From NCBI GenBank assembly GCA_946548065.1, contig CAMNPM010000009.1, forward strand, positions 1 to 59,612: a DNA stretch of 59,612 bases. The letters run 5' to 3'. The notes under the pieces are model-generated. The model saw only the letters and a list, made by a program, of their open reading frames with translations. It searched no databases and had not been told where the DNA came from. The stretch is from an uncultured Prevotella sp. (lineage in GTDB: Bacteria; Bacteroidota; Bacteroidia; Bacteroidales; Bacteroidaceae). How positions within the stretch are numbered: the first letter of the stretch is position 1; every line of letters starts with the position of its first letter. Positions 52,243-59,612 of this stretch are shown piece by piece. A program made the translations under genes and the position numbers.

Positions 52243-54111
52243 TTACTTAGAAGGTATGAGCTCCTTCAGCTCTACGCCTTTGTCTTGAAAGGCTTTCAGC
52301 AGGGCATTGACGGCATCGAAGGGCTCGTCGTAGCCCCTCAGCATGTTCTCGTAGTTCTGACGGTCGGTGGCGTTCATGCGGTCGTGGATGACACGGAAGT
52401 CGCTCTCGCCCTTGAAGCGCAGGGCAACGGACGGCATGTTGTCGCCGTCGATGACGTCGGTGATGAACTTACCCTCGGCCTTGACGCCAGTACTCTTCTG
52501 CGTCACGGTGAAGGTGCACGACTTGTTCAGCAGGTCGGTCCACTGGTCCATCGTCTCCTTCGAGGGCTTCTGCTTGCGGAGCTTCAGGGCGTAGCCGGAA
52601 GCCCTGAGGCACTGGCCTGCATCGAGCACGTCGATGTCGAACAGGAGGTCGCCCATCATCGTCATCTCAATCTTGTCGGTACGGCTGTTGAAGGCCTTCA
52701 GCAGCGTGTAGCAACCCTTCCATATCGGTGCAATGTCGCGCAGATCACGCAACTGCTCAATCTCCTCGTCGCTATAGGGATTGGCAAAGTTGTATATCTT
52801 GGTGTCCGATATGGTGACGCCGTTGATGGCGAGGCTGGCTGCTGTCTCCACCTTGTGGTCGGCATGATGGACCAGGGTGAGGGTGGGAATCTCGAAGCGG
52901 TCGGCCTTCTTGGCTTCGGTGAAGAGGGTTAACTTCCATTCGCTTTTTTTGAGCGAGATGTATCTCTTGCCCTCCGTGGACTCCAGCGCCACCTGTCCCG
53001 TCATGATCGTCTCGAGATCTGCGTCGTTGCCCGTTTCTGAGCGCAGCAGTTCCATGTCAATCAGGTGGGGGAACTGGATGGCAATGGGTAGTCCTAAGAG
53101 TCTGAAAAAGAAGATGGCGACTCCGTCGCTGGCTCCGTTGAATTTCATTTTCACCTTCGTCACGGCTCCCGATGTGGCGTTCTTGCAGCTCAGGGTGAAG
53201 GTACCGTCGTTTAAGGTCACATACTCAGCCGTGTCTTTGCCGGTGGTGAACACCAGCTCAGTGTTGCTCAGGGCGTTGGAGGCATTAAACATCGTGAACG
53301 AATCCTCATCTTTGTACCCGATATTTGAGTTGGCCAGTGCAAACTGAGCCTCTGCTCCCTCGTCGCCTCTGAGGGTATGGTGTTCCATAAAGTCTGTTCT
53401 GCTAAACATCCCGGCAAGAATCTTACCCATCTGTGGCCATACGGCTTTGAGCTTCAGCTGATCGACGAATTCGGTCAGCAGTTTCACACCCCTCATCGTC
53501 GGGTCGACCTTGATGTACTTCTGCGCGTCGGCAAGCATCTTCGACAGCCCCGCCTCAAACTGCTGGCGGTCGGGCGACAGCGTGGAGAGCTTCTCTTGGA
53601 TGTCAGCTTCCTTCTCGGCATTGGCCTTCTCGAGCTGACCCGTGAAATTGCCGTTGTTCACAGTGATGCTACCGTTGTTGTAGGTCGCGTTCGTATTGGA
53701 AATATCGGTCATGCCCTCGCCGTAGCTGTCACCGGAAGCACGGTTCAATGCCCTGCTTATGCCCGAGACGGGAGCGGTGAGCTGTATCTTCCCGTCGTCG
53801 AGCAGGTGCCAGATGAAGGCGGCATCCTCAGGACCGCCATAGACGGCCAGTGGTTCGTCGCTGCCCTCGTCGAACACGCCTAAGTAGATGCAACCAGTGT
53901 GGTCGGGGTTGGTCTTTATGGCCAGCATGGCGCGGCTAAAGGGTACACCGGCCTCTGTGAAGTCGGCACAGTCATACTCGTGCCACCACAGACCTGCGAG
54001 TTCTTGTTCCAGAACTTTGGTGTCTTTAGGGGTCGAATCGTCCGATGAGGAACAGCTGGTCATTCCCAACAGGAACACTGCCGCCAACACTGCTAATAAT
54101 TTTGATGTCAT
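52243..54111 (-). CDS. Large lipoprotein of unknown function
   Basis: 622-aa lipoprotein (lipobox GMTSC, Cys20) followed by a Ser/Asp/Thr linker. The first part (about 35-170) is beta-rich, with the LWWHEYDCADFTEAGVPFSRAML segment resembling extracytoplasmic lipocalin-like Bacteroidales domains. A helical stretch (about 155-235) and a long beta-rich remainder follow. I do not recognise a catalytic motif. It lies between two amidohydrolase genes, 31 nt from the next one, and may be a surface-exposed binding protein of that locus. Confidence 0.7.
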   Translation of the reverse strand: MTSKLLAVLAAVFLLGMTSCSSSDDSTPKDTKVLEQELAGLWWHEYDCADFTEAGVPFSRAMLAIKTNPDHTGCIYLGVFDEGSDEPLAVYGGPEDAAFIWHLLDDGKIQLTAPVSGISRALNRASGDSYGEGMTDISNTNATYNNGSITVNNGNFTGQLEKANAEKEADIQEKLSTLSPDRQQFEAGLSKMLADAQKYIKVDPTMRGVKLLTEFVDQLKLKAVWPQMGKILAGMFSRTDFMEHHTLRGDEGAEAQFALANSNIGYKDEDSFTMFNASNALSNTELVFTTGKDTAEYVTLNDGTFTLSCKNATSGAVTKVKMKFNGASDGVAIFFFRLLGLPIAIQFPHLIDMELLRSETGNDADLETIMTGQVALESTEGKRYISLKKSEWKLTLFTEAKKADRFEIPTLTLVHHADHKVETAASLAINGVTISDTKIYNFANPYSDEEIEQLRDLRDIAPIWKGCYTLLKAFNSRTDKIEMTMMGDLLFDIDVLDAGQCLRASGYALKLRKQKPSKETMDQWTDLLNKSCTFTVTQKSTGVKAEGKFITDVIDGDNMPSVALRFKGESDFRVIHDRMNATDRQNYENMLRGYDEPFDAVNALLKAFQDKGVELKELIPSK

Positions 54112-54141
54112 CTTTCTGTTCCTTTACTTTATCTATAGGTT

Positions 54142-55890
54142 TTAGAATGGATAAACTTTCTTGCCCTCGAAATAGGTGGCGGCGGGCTTAGCCTCGTGAA
54201 TCTCCTTTACTGGACAGGTCAGTACGTCCTTCGTCACCAGCAGGAAGTCGGCATACTTGCCGGTGCTGATGCTGCCGCGCTCGTTCTCCAGGAACATCTG
54301 CTTGGCCACACCGAGGGTCAGGGCGTAGAGGGCCTGCTCGCGCGTCAGCAGCTCTTCGGGCCACCAGGGCGTGGCCTGCTCAGGATAGAATTCACCCGTA
54401 ACCACAATCTCCATGATGCCGAAGGGGTCGTCGGGACTGCCGCACAGGGCGGGGAAGTCGGAGTGTGAGGAGAAGTTGACACCGTGGTCGAAGAACGACT
54501 TCATCGGATAGCCCTTGTCCTTCATGCCTTCGGGCAGGATGCGGAGCAGTTCCTCCTGCATGTCCTTGTCGGCATGGTGCCACAGCATACCCGAGGTGAC
54601 ATAGATGTTGTTGTCGGCCATGCGCTGGTAGTCTGGCTCGCTGACACCGTAGACGTGTACCAGCGTGTTGCGCATCTCTTTCTTGCCGGCGTTGACGTAG
54701 GCATTGACAATGCGGGTCACACCCTTGTTGCCCATGACGTGTACGTGCATGGTGATGCCTTTTTCATTAGCCTTGCGCGTGATCTCTGTCAGCTCCTCTT
54801 CCGACCAGTTGGGAATGCCCTGCTTGCCGTCGGGATAGAGCGGGTCGATAAAGCCCGTGCCGCTTTCCACCGTGCCGTCCATGAACATCTTGAGCCAGTT
54901 GGTCTTGATGTGCGAAGTCTCGTATTGCTTCGTCGAAGCAGCCTTGTCAAGCGTCTTGTCCACGTCCATCCAGCTGTCCAGCTCCCAGGCCGTGCCTAAC
55001 ACGAAGTGCATCTCGCCGGCCTTGTCCATCTCCTGGGCGGCCTTGTAGAAATTGTCGTTGAAGAAGTAGGAGGTGTAGCCGTCGAGGTACATTGTGTAGC
55101 CCTCTGACAGCAGCTGCTCCTGGATCTTGGCCATGTTGCCCTTGGCGATGTCAACAGAGAACAGCTCTTCGTTGTCCAGGAACGAGCGCACGTAGGTGCC
55201 GGCCTGTTCCATCACGTAGCCGGTAGGTATGCCGTCGCTGTCCAGCACAATCTCGCCGCCGCGCACTTCGGTCTTCCCGGCAGTGCCGTCTTCCTTGATG
55301 AGGCCGGCCTTCTTCAGCAGGATGGTGTTGGCAAGACCCTTGTGGCCTTCCTCGTCGGCAATGTAGATGGGAATGTCACTGCAGATGGCATCCAGCTGCT
55401 TGCGATAGTTCAGGTCCTTCGGGAACTTCATCATATCCCAGCCGCTGCCAAAGATGACCTTGGAGCCGTTGTCCTTGGCTTTCTTGACGGCTGCGGGGAC
55501 GATTTCCTTGAAGAACTTGTCCACGCCGTCGGCCCGGTCCATCACGGTTCCTACGGTCTGGATGGCATAGCCTAACGAATAGTGGGCGTGACCGTTGCCG
55601 CAGCCGGGCATCACAAGACCCTTGCCGGTATAGTCCACAACCTCGGTCTTGCCCTCTTCCACATAGGCTTCGGCTCCGGCCTTGTCGCCTACATAGATGT
55701 ACTTGCCGTCCTTCACGGCAAAGGCTTCTACAATCTTGCTGCTGTCGGCAGTGTAGATCTTACCGTACACGACCAGGTCGGCAGCGGTCTGGCCTTTGCA
55801 GCCAGTCAGCATACCCATACTGATGACTATCGCCATCATTGCGATGAACGAAAGCATCTTTTTTGCACTCAAGTGAATTCCTTTTTTCAT
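54142..55890 (-). CDS. YtcJ-like amidohydrolase lipoprotein (paralogue B)
   Basis: 582-aa exported lipoprotein (lipobox LTGC, Cys31) of the same family as the gene at 46479-48233. The two are almost identical through the first 75 residues of the mature protein (ADLVVYGKI to GNGHAHY) and the last 40 (NERGSISTGKYADFLL to YFEGKKV), but much more different in between, where substrate contacts lie. All metal-ligand segments are conserved. The frame opens to 55938, but ATG 55890 starts the signal peptide and follows a -7 element. Confidence 0.87.
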   Translation of the reverse strand: MKKGIHLSAKKMLSFIAMMAIVISMGMLTGCKGQTAADLVVYGKIYTADSSKIVEAFAVKDGKYIYVGDKAGAEAYVEEGKTEVVDYTGKGLVMPGCGNGHAHYSLGYAIQTVGTVMDRADGVDKFFKEIVPAAVKKAKDNGSKVIFGSGWDMMKFPKDLNYRKQLDAICSDIPIYIADEEGHKGLANTILLKKAGLIKEDGTAGKTEVRGGEIVLDSDGIPTGYVMEQAGTYVRSFLDNEELFSVDIAKGNMAKIQEQLLSEGYTMYLDGYTSYFFNDNFYKAAQEMDKAGEMHFVLGTAWELDSWMDVDKTLDKAASTKQYETSHIKTNWLKMFMDGTVESGTGFIDPLYPDGKQGIPNWSEEELTEITRKANEKGITMHVHVMGNKGVTRIVNAYVNAGKKEMRNTLVHVYGVSEPDYQRMADNNIYVTSGMLWHHADKDMQEELLRILPEGMKDKGYPMKSFFDHGVNFSSHSDFPALCGSPDDPFGIMEIVVTGEFYPEQATPWWPEELLTREQALYALTLGVAKQMFLENERGSISTGKYADFLLVTKDVLTCPVKEIHEAKPAATYFEGKKVYPF

Positions 55891-55926
55891 TTTTATTGTT
55901 ATTTTTGGATTAGTAATATTGTCTTG

Positions 55927-55934
55927 CAAAAGTA
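55927..55934 (-). promoter_or_regulatory. -7 promoter element for amidohydrolase B operon
   Basis: TACTTTTG on the minus strand, 36 nt before the ATG at 55890, in the short gap after the AraC gene. Confidence 0.55.
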
Positions 55935-55955
55935 GCAAAAAATCCTCACAGAATC

Positions 55956-57074
55956 TCAGCTAGAGGCTTCGTTCTCCTGCATCCATGCTGTCACATTCTT
56001 TCCCATGCGCTGCTTGAAGGCATTGCTGAAGGTGGTGTAGTTGCGGTAGCCGCTGTCCTGTGCCAGCTGCTTGACGGTGAAGGCATGGTGCGTAGCGGTC
56101 ACCTCCTGGTAGAGACTGACGAAGTGGTCGATGCGCAGCCCGTTGATGTAGTCGTTGTAGGTGATGTCCTGCTGCGAGAAATGCTGGCTGAGATAGTAGC
56201 GGTTGGTGCCGATGGCCTTGGCCAGCTGGTGGATGGTCAGGTCGTGCTGCAGGTAGAGCTGCGTGTCGATGCAATGCCGCTGCAGCAGCTGCCCAATCTT
56301 GTCAACAGAGGTAGACAAGTCGGGGGTGCGGGGATGCTGGGTCGCCCCCGCGCCTTCGCGCCCCCGCACGGTATAGCTCAGGTCGCTGAGCGTTTCTACG
56401 CGCCATACGACGAGGCACACCGTGAAGGTGATGCTGAGCTGGGCGGCGTATTTGTAGAAGATGCCATGGAGCTCAAAGACATAGAGGCTGAATACCGCCA
56501 GGATGATGAACAGCACGACCACGTTCTGCCATACTTCCTTGTGCTCCAGGTCGGCATAGTTGTCGCGCAGCCAGCGGCCATACTGTCTCATCGCTCGTAC
56601 CATATATATGATTAAGACGATGGTCAGCAGCAGGTAGTAGCCATACAGCACGGGGAGGATGTCATCGCTGTGGGTGACGATGCACATGCCTATGCCGATT
56701 ACCAGTGGGGCAATTAGCACGCCGATGGGCCAGAGTGGCCGCCTGCGGTCCTGCAGCATCGTGAACAAGACGGCTGTCGCCACTGGGAAAACGGTCATGA
56801 AGTCGAGCAGCGCACATATAAAATAGAGCATCTTGATGGCTTCGGCCGACGTGAGGTAGAGCAGTGGAATATACCACAGGTGGCTGAGTGTGGAGCAAGC
56901 CATGAGGGCAGCCGCCCATCGGCGCAGGCGCAGGGGCGGAGTGACATCTGGGGCGATGGCATTGGCGCGGCGGAACAGCAGGTAGCAGCAAGCTATCAGG
57001 CTCAACACCGTCACACCCGCATAAACCATCAGATAGAGTAGGTCTCCTCTTATATTTATATCTTGCTCGTACAT
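55956..57074 (-). CDS. Membrane-anchored AraC-family regulator
   Basis: 372-aa protein: six to seven hydrophobic segments (about 12-235) form a membrane sensor, then an AraC helix-turn-helix pair (about 265-368; LTIHQLAKAIGTNRYYLSQHF and VKQLAQDSGYRNYTTFSNAFKQ). Likely a one-component sensor of a membrane or periplasmic signal, controlling the hydrolase genes around it. It starts 33 nt after the carboxylesterase stop; that gap has a 13-bp direct repeat. Confidence 0.85.
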   Translation of the reverse strand: MYEQDINIRGDLLYLMVYAGVTVLSLIACCYLLFRRANAIAPDVTPPLRLRRWAAALMACSTLSHLWYIPLLYLTSAEAIKMLYFICALLDFMTVFPVATAVLFTMLQDRRRPLWPIGVLIAPLVIGIGMCIVTHSDDILPVLYGYYLLLTIVLIIYMVRAMRQYGRWLRDNYADLEHKEVWQNVVVLFIILAVFSLYVFELHGIFYKYAAQLSITFTVCLVVWRVETLSDLSYTVRGREGAGATQHPRTPDLSTSVDKIGQLLQRHCIDTQLYLQHDLTIHQLAKAIGTNRYYLSQHFSQQDITYNDYINGLRIDHFVSLYQEVTATHHAFTVKQLAQDSGYRNYTTFSNAFKQRMGKNVTAWMQENEASS

Positions 57075-57113
57075 AACCCGTCAGAAGTCACTCTGCCACT
57101 TAACCTGTCAGAA
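57074..57113. repeat. 13-bp direct repeat at the carboxylesterase/AraC junction
   Basis: TAACCCGTCAGAA (57074-57086) and TAACCTGTCAGAA (57101-57113) differ by one base and lie 27 bp apart, one at the AraC start codon and one at the carboxylesterase stop. Could be a regulator site or a duplication footprint. Confidence 0.5.
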
Positions 57114-58796
57114 ACCATAGTAGTTGCTCAGGAAGTAGCTTCTCTCCCAGTCTACAATCTTCAGCTGCGACTCTTTCTCAGGATGGATGTTGAACTCGTC
57201 GAACACCATCACCTGCTTGTCCTTCAGGTCGTACAGCGGCCACTCCTTGGCCTTGCCGTCGGGCGACAGGTCGGCGCTGAGCGACGGATTGCCGCTCTTG
57301 GCAAACTGTACCCACATCTTGCGCATGGTCTTCGAGAACGTCTCGTCGAATGCACGACCGGTGTCTGCGTCCATGTCAGGATGCTTAAACAGAGGTGCAA
57401 GGGCCATGCCGTGGGCACTCTTCATCATGGGGATGGCCGACTCTACCGTAAAGTAATAGGTGTACGACTTGCCGCCGGCCTTGGTCTGTTCCTCCGACAG
57501 TCGGATGCACGGGGCGACGAACATCAGCTGGCTGAACAGCTGGCAGTATGGCTCGTAGCTCTCACCCTTCACGTCCTTGCAGTAGCTCTCCACCAGCGAC
57601 TTCTCCTCAGCCGTCAGCGGGGCAAGCTTCATCTCCTTGCGGGCGGCAGCCCATTCGTTGAAGGGCTCCGGACCACCCATCTCTACCAGGAAGAAGTTCA
57701 TCTCGTCCTTGTTCACACCATGCAGGTAGGTGATGTCCTTCACTGCTCCGGCGGCAACGGCCTCCCACGGGTTCAGAGGCAGCAGCTTGCCGTCTCTTTC
57801 CGGAGCGATGCGCATGGGGAACAGGTCCGTTGCCGTGCTCAGCAGCTTTGCGGCATCAATCTTCTGTAGGTCGGCGACGGTCTTACAGCCTAATGCCTCC
57901 AACAGCTCGTTGGTGCAGGCGACGGCTTGTTCTGTCGACCGCGACAGACCGGGGTTGCCGCTCAGGGCGATGACCTTGTTGAAATACTGGTGCGAGCCTT
58001 TGATGAGCGACAGGTTGGTAACGCTTCCGCCACCGGCCGATTCACCCATGATGGTCACGTTGGCGGGGTCGCCGCCGAAGCCGGCAATGTTCTCATGCAC
58101 CCACTTCAGCGCCATCAGCTGGTCCAGCAGACCCAGGTTCTGGGCATCGGGATAGTCCTTGCCGTCGGTCAGGTGCGACAGATGCAGGAAGCCGAAGACA
58201 CCTAAGCGGTAGGCCACGCTGACAAGGATGACATCCGGATTCTCCTCGACGAAGTTCTTGAAGTCGTACAGTGGGTCTACCGTTCCGCCATACTCGTAGG
58301 CTCCGCCGTGTATCCATACGATGACGGCCTTCTTTTCATTTCCGGCCTTCGCCGTCTTCCATACGTTCAGGTACAGGCACTGCTCGTCCTGGTAGTAGTA
58401 GGACGACAGCTCTGCCTCCTCCTGCTGTATGGCCGTCTTGCCATTATAGTAAGCTTCATAGATGCTGTCGCAGGGTACCACATCCACCGGTGCCTTCCAG
58501 CGTAGGCTCCCCGCAGGCTGCTGACCGACATAGGGTATGCCCCGGAAGACAATGGTGCTGTCGGCCTGCTTGCCAACAAAGGTGCCGTTGATGCACTTCA
58601 CAGCCAGCGACTTGTCGTAGTTGCCGTCGGTAATCGTCTTGTTCTCGCCATACCACGACCTCACGATTGCCTTGTAGTCCAGCGAGTCTTCACTCGACTC
58701 GCTGGTAGGCTGTTGGCCACCCTTGCAACCCGTCAGGACCATCCCTGCACCGCATGTCAGGATGGCGGTGAGCATCCATAGTTTACTTAATTTCAT
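57108..58796 (-). CDS. Type-B carboxylesterase lipoprotein
   Basis: 562-aa alpha/beta-hydrolase exported as a lipoprotein (lipobox LTGC, Cys24). The carboxylesterase-B nucleophile elbow is GESAGGGS (Ser253); the oxyanion segment is WIHGGAYEYG. A downstream Glu (KDEMNFF) and His (KSAHGMAL) can complete the triad. The signal peptide closely resembles that of the DUF3089 lipoprotein at 16743. The frame opens to 58832; ATG 58796 is preferred. Substrate unknown; the neighbours suggest an ester-linked compound. Confidence 0.88.
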   Translation of the reverse strand: MKLSKLWMLTAILTCGAGMVLTGCKGGQQPTSESSEDSLDYKAIVRSWYGENKTITDGNYDKSLAVKCINGTFVGKQADSTIVFRGIPYVGQQPAGSLRWKAPVDVVPCDSIYEAYYNGKTAIQQEEAELSSYYYQDEQCLYLNVWKTAKAGNEKKAVIVWIHGGAYEYGGTVDPLYDFKNFVEENPDVILVSVAYRLGVFGFLHLSHLTDGKDYPDAQNLGLLDQLMALKWVHENIAGFGGDPANVTIMGESAGGGSVTNLSLIKGSHQYFNKVIALSGNPGLSRSTEQAVACTNELLEALGCKTVADLQKIDAAKLLSTATDLFPMRIAPERDGKLLPLNPWEAVAAGAVKDITYLHGVNKDEMNFFLVEMGGPEPFNEWAAARKEMKLAPLTAEEKSLVESYCKDVKGESYEPYCQLFSQLMFVAPCIRLSEEQTKAGGKSYTYYFTVESAIPMMKSAHGMALAPLFKHPDMDADTGRAFDETFSKTMRKMWVQFAKSGNPSLSADLSPDGKAKEWPLYDLKDKQVMVFDEFNIHPEKESQLKIVDWERSYFLSNYYGF

Positions 58797-58845
58797 GGGT
58801 TTTCTAGTTTTTTTGTAACTCTCATCTTTCATTTCTCATTTCCCA

Positions 58846-59604
58846 TCAGTTCACCGCATTGGGAATGGTGTAGAGTCGCTTGCCCTCGGCATCGTAGTAT
58901 CTCAGATCTATCGGCTCTCCGGCAGAGCGGGCCAGGACGAGCATCGACGTGCTGCCTGAGCCCGAGATGGTAGCCATGCCGCGGCACTCCTCACCGACAA
59001 ACGCACCTACCAAATCGCCCGTGTTGGGGTAGATGCCTACCTGATTCAACAGCGTCTCCGCGTAGACGGTCTTCCTGACGGTGTACTTCTCAGACCCTTC
59101 CGTGAACGGAGGGATGAAGTCTTCGTCGAGGCCGGTCGTCACCTCTGAGTTGAACGTGATATTGTCCGTCAGCGTGAAGATATGTCTCAGCTTCTGGCAG
59201 TAGTAGCTCAGCTTGATGTTCACCCGTTCCGACCCCGTCTCGTTGCCGTAGGCTTTCATCACGAAGGTGGGCGGGTTGGTGAGTGCTCCCGTCATGCTGA
59301 CGGCGGGCTTGGCGAGTCCGCGCAGCTCGTTGTTCACGAAGATGGCCATCAGGTCGCCGTCGCTGACGTAGGGCCGCAGGGTCTCCTCAATCTGAACCAT
59401 CAGGAACGTCCAGTTCTCATAGGCCGTAGCATCCGGCTCTTTCCATGCCGGACGTGTCTGGTTGTTGGTCCAGCTGATCTGCCACTTGGGAGCGGTGGCC
59501 ATCTCCGTCGTCGTGAAGAGCGCGGTGCCACCATCGTCATCGCCCCCGCAAGCTCCAAAAAGGAGGCTGGCAAACAGCAGGGACATAATTTTTATTGTTT
59601 TCAT
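58846..59604 (-). CDS. Two-module lipoprotein of unknown function
   Basis: 252-aa lipoprotein (lipobox FGAC, Cys19, then a Gly/Asp spacer). It contains two similar beta modules: SDGDLMAIFVNNELRGLAKP (from about 84) with a strand region to about 155, and NTGDLVGAFVGEECRGMATI (from about 194) to the end, each with a YY(x) aromatic strand. This GDLxxxFVxxExRG module recurs in exported Bacteroidetes proteins. It is the last gene before the window edge (start 8 nt inside), so anything upstream in the operon is not visible. Confidence 0.72.
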   Translation of the reverse strand: MKTIKIMSLLFASLLFGACGGDDDGGTALFTTTEMATAPKWQISWTNNQTRPAWKEPDATAYENWTFLMVQIEETLRPYVSDGDLMAIFVNNELRGLAKPAVSMTGALTNPPTFVMKAYGNETGSERVNIKLSYYCQKLRHIFTLTDNITFNSEVTTGLDEDFIPPFTEGSEKYTVRKTVYAETLLNQVGIYPNTGDLVGAFVGEECRGMATISGSGSTSMLVLARSAGEPIDLRYYDAEGKRLYTIPNAVN

Positions 59605-59612
59605 TGCTTTTT

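Noticed and set aside
1..59612. tRNA or rRNA genes and insertion sequences
   Set aside because: No cloverleaf-like or rRNA segments and no transposase frames were seen in the intergenic gaps; I could not run a dedicated search.

Overview
The window looks like chromosome from a Bacteroidales bacterium, most likely Prevotella/Segatella or a close relative. This is inferred from gene content: a SusA-like GH13 enzyme, S46 dipeptidyl-peptidase, GPH sugar symporter beside GH43, GH3-type acyl-adenylase, DUF3108 protein, many lipoproteins, an acpP-fabF-rnc run, and PdxB. Promoter-like sites of the Bacteroidetes form TAnnTTTG also recur in front of genes. No rRNA, tRNA, complete insertion sequence or CRISPR array was seen.

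Layout. 1-249: leader region with four palindromes AGTTAACT phased exactly 22 bp apart. 250-7086 (+): GH13 enzyme, SpmA/SpmB-like membrane protein, polysaccharide flippase and DPP7-type peptidase, closed by a strong convergent terminator. 7164-16118: housekeeping genes (DEAD-box helicase, LOG-family hydrolase, ybeY-coaD-ruvB, dusB, a hotdog thioesterase) with a CE2-type esterase and an unusual membrane-spanning regulator (periplasmic binding domain, TM, AraC domain). 16119-16742: gene-poor, with an 11-bp tandem repeat inside a 13-bp inverted repeat. 16743-18981 (+): DUF3089 lipoprotein esterase and a short ComEC. 18944-24401: HAD hydrolase and SGNH acetylesterase (-), divergent from a GPH symporter, GH43 enzyme and ECF sigma factor (+); this resembles a small xylan-oligosaccharide locus.

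24394-31359 (-): a compact six-gene operon (GH3 adenylase, Ig-like lipoprotein, DUF3108 protein, RecB-like nuclease, ABC ATPase, CobD-like aminotransferase). 31482-35344 (-): rnc, fabF, acpP and pdxB. 35393-42973 (-): a tripartite RND efflux system followed by an SLC13-type transporter. 43045-43500: DUF2975 membrane protein. 43647-46308 (-): a VapE-like primase/helicase and a cysteine-rich DUF6078-type protein, bounded by palindromes and iteron-like repeats; this is the most mobile-element-like part.

46479-59604 (-): an accessory region with three YtcJ-like amidohydrolases (two are close paralogues), a Kef-type antiporter, an outer-membrane protein, a large lipoprotein, a membrane AraC regulator, a type-B carboxylesterase and a two-module lipoprotein. 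I infer a periplasmic ester/amide hydrolysis locus under its own regulator; the substrate cannot be read from the sequence.

Several starts were moved inward from the longest possible reading frame, because promoter elements, terminators or signal peptides show that the upstream extension is not coding.
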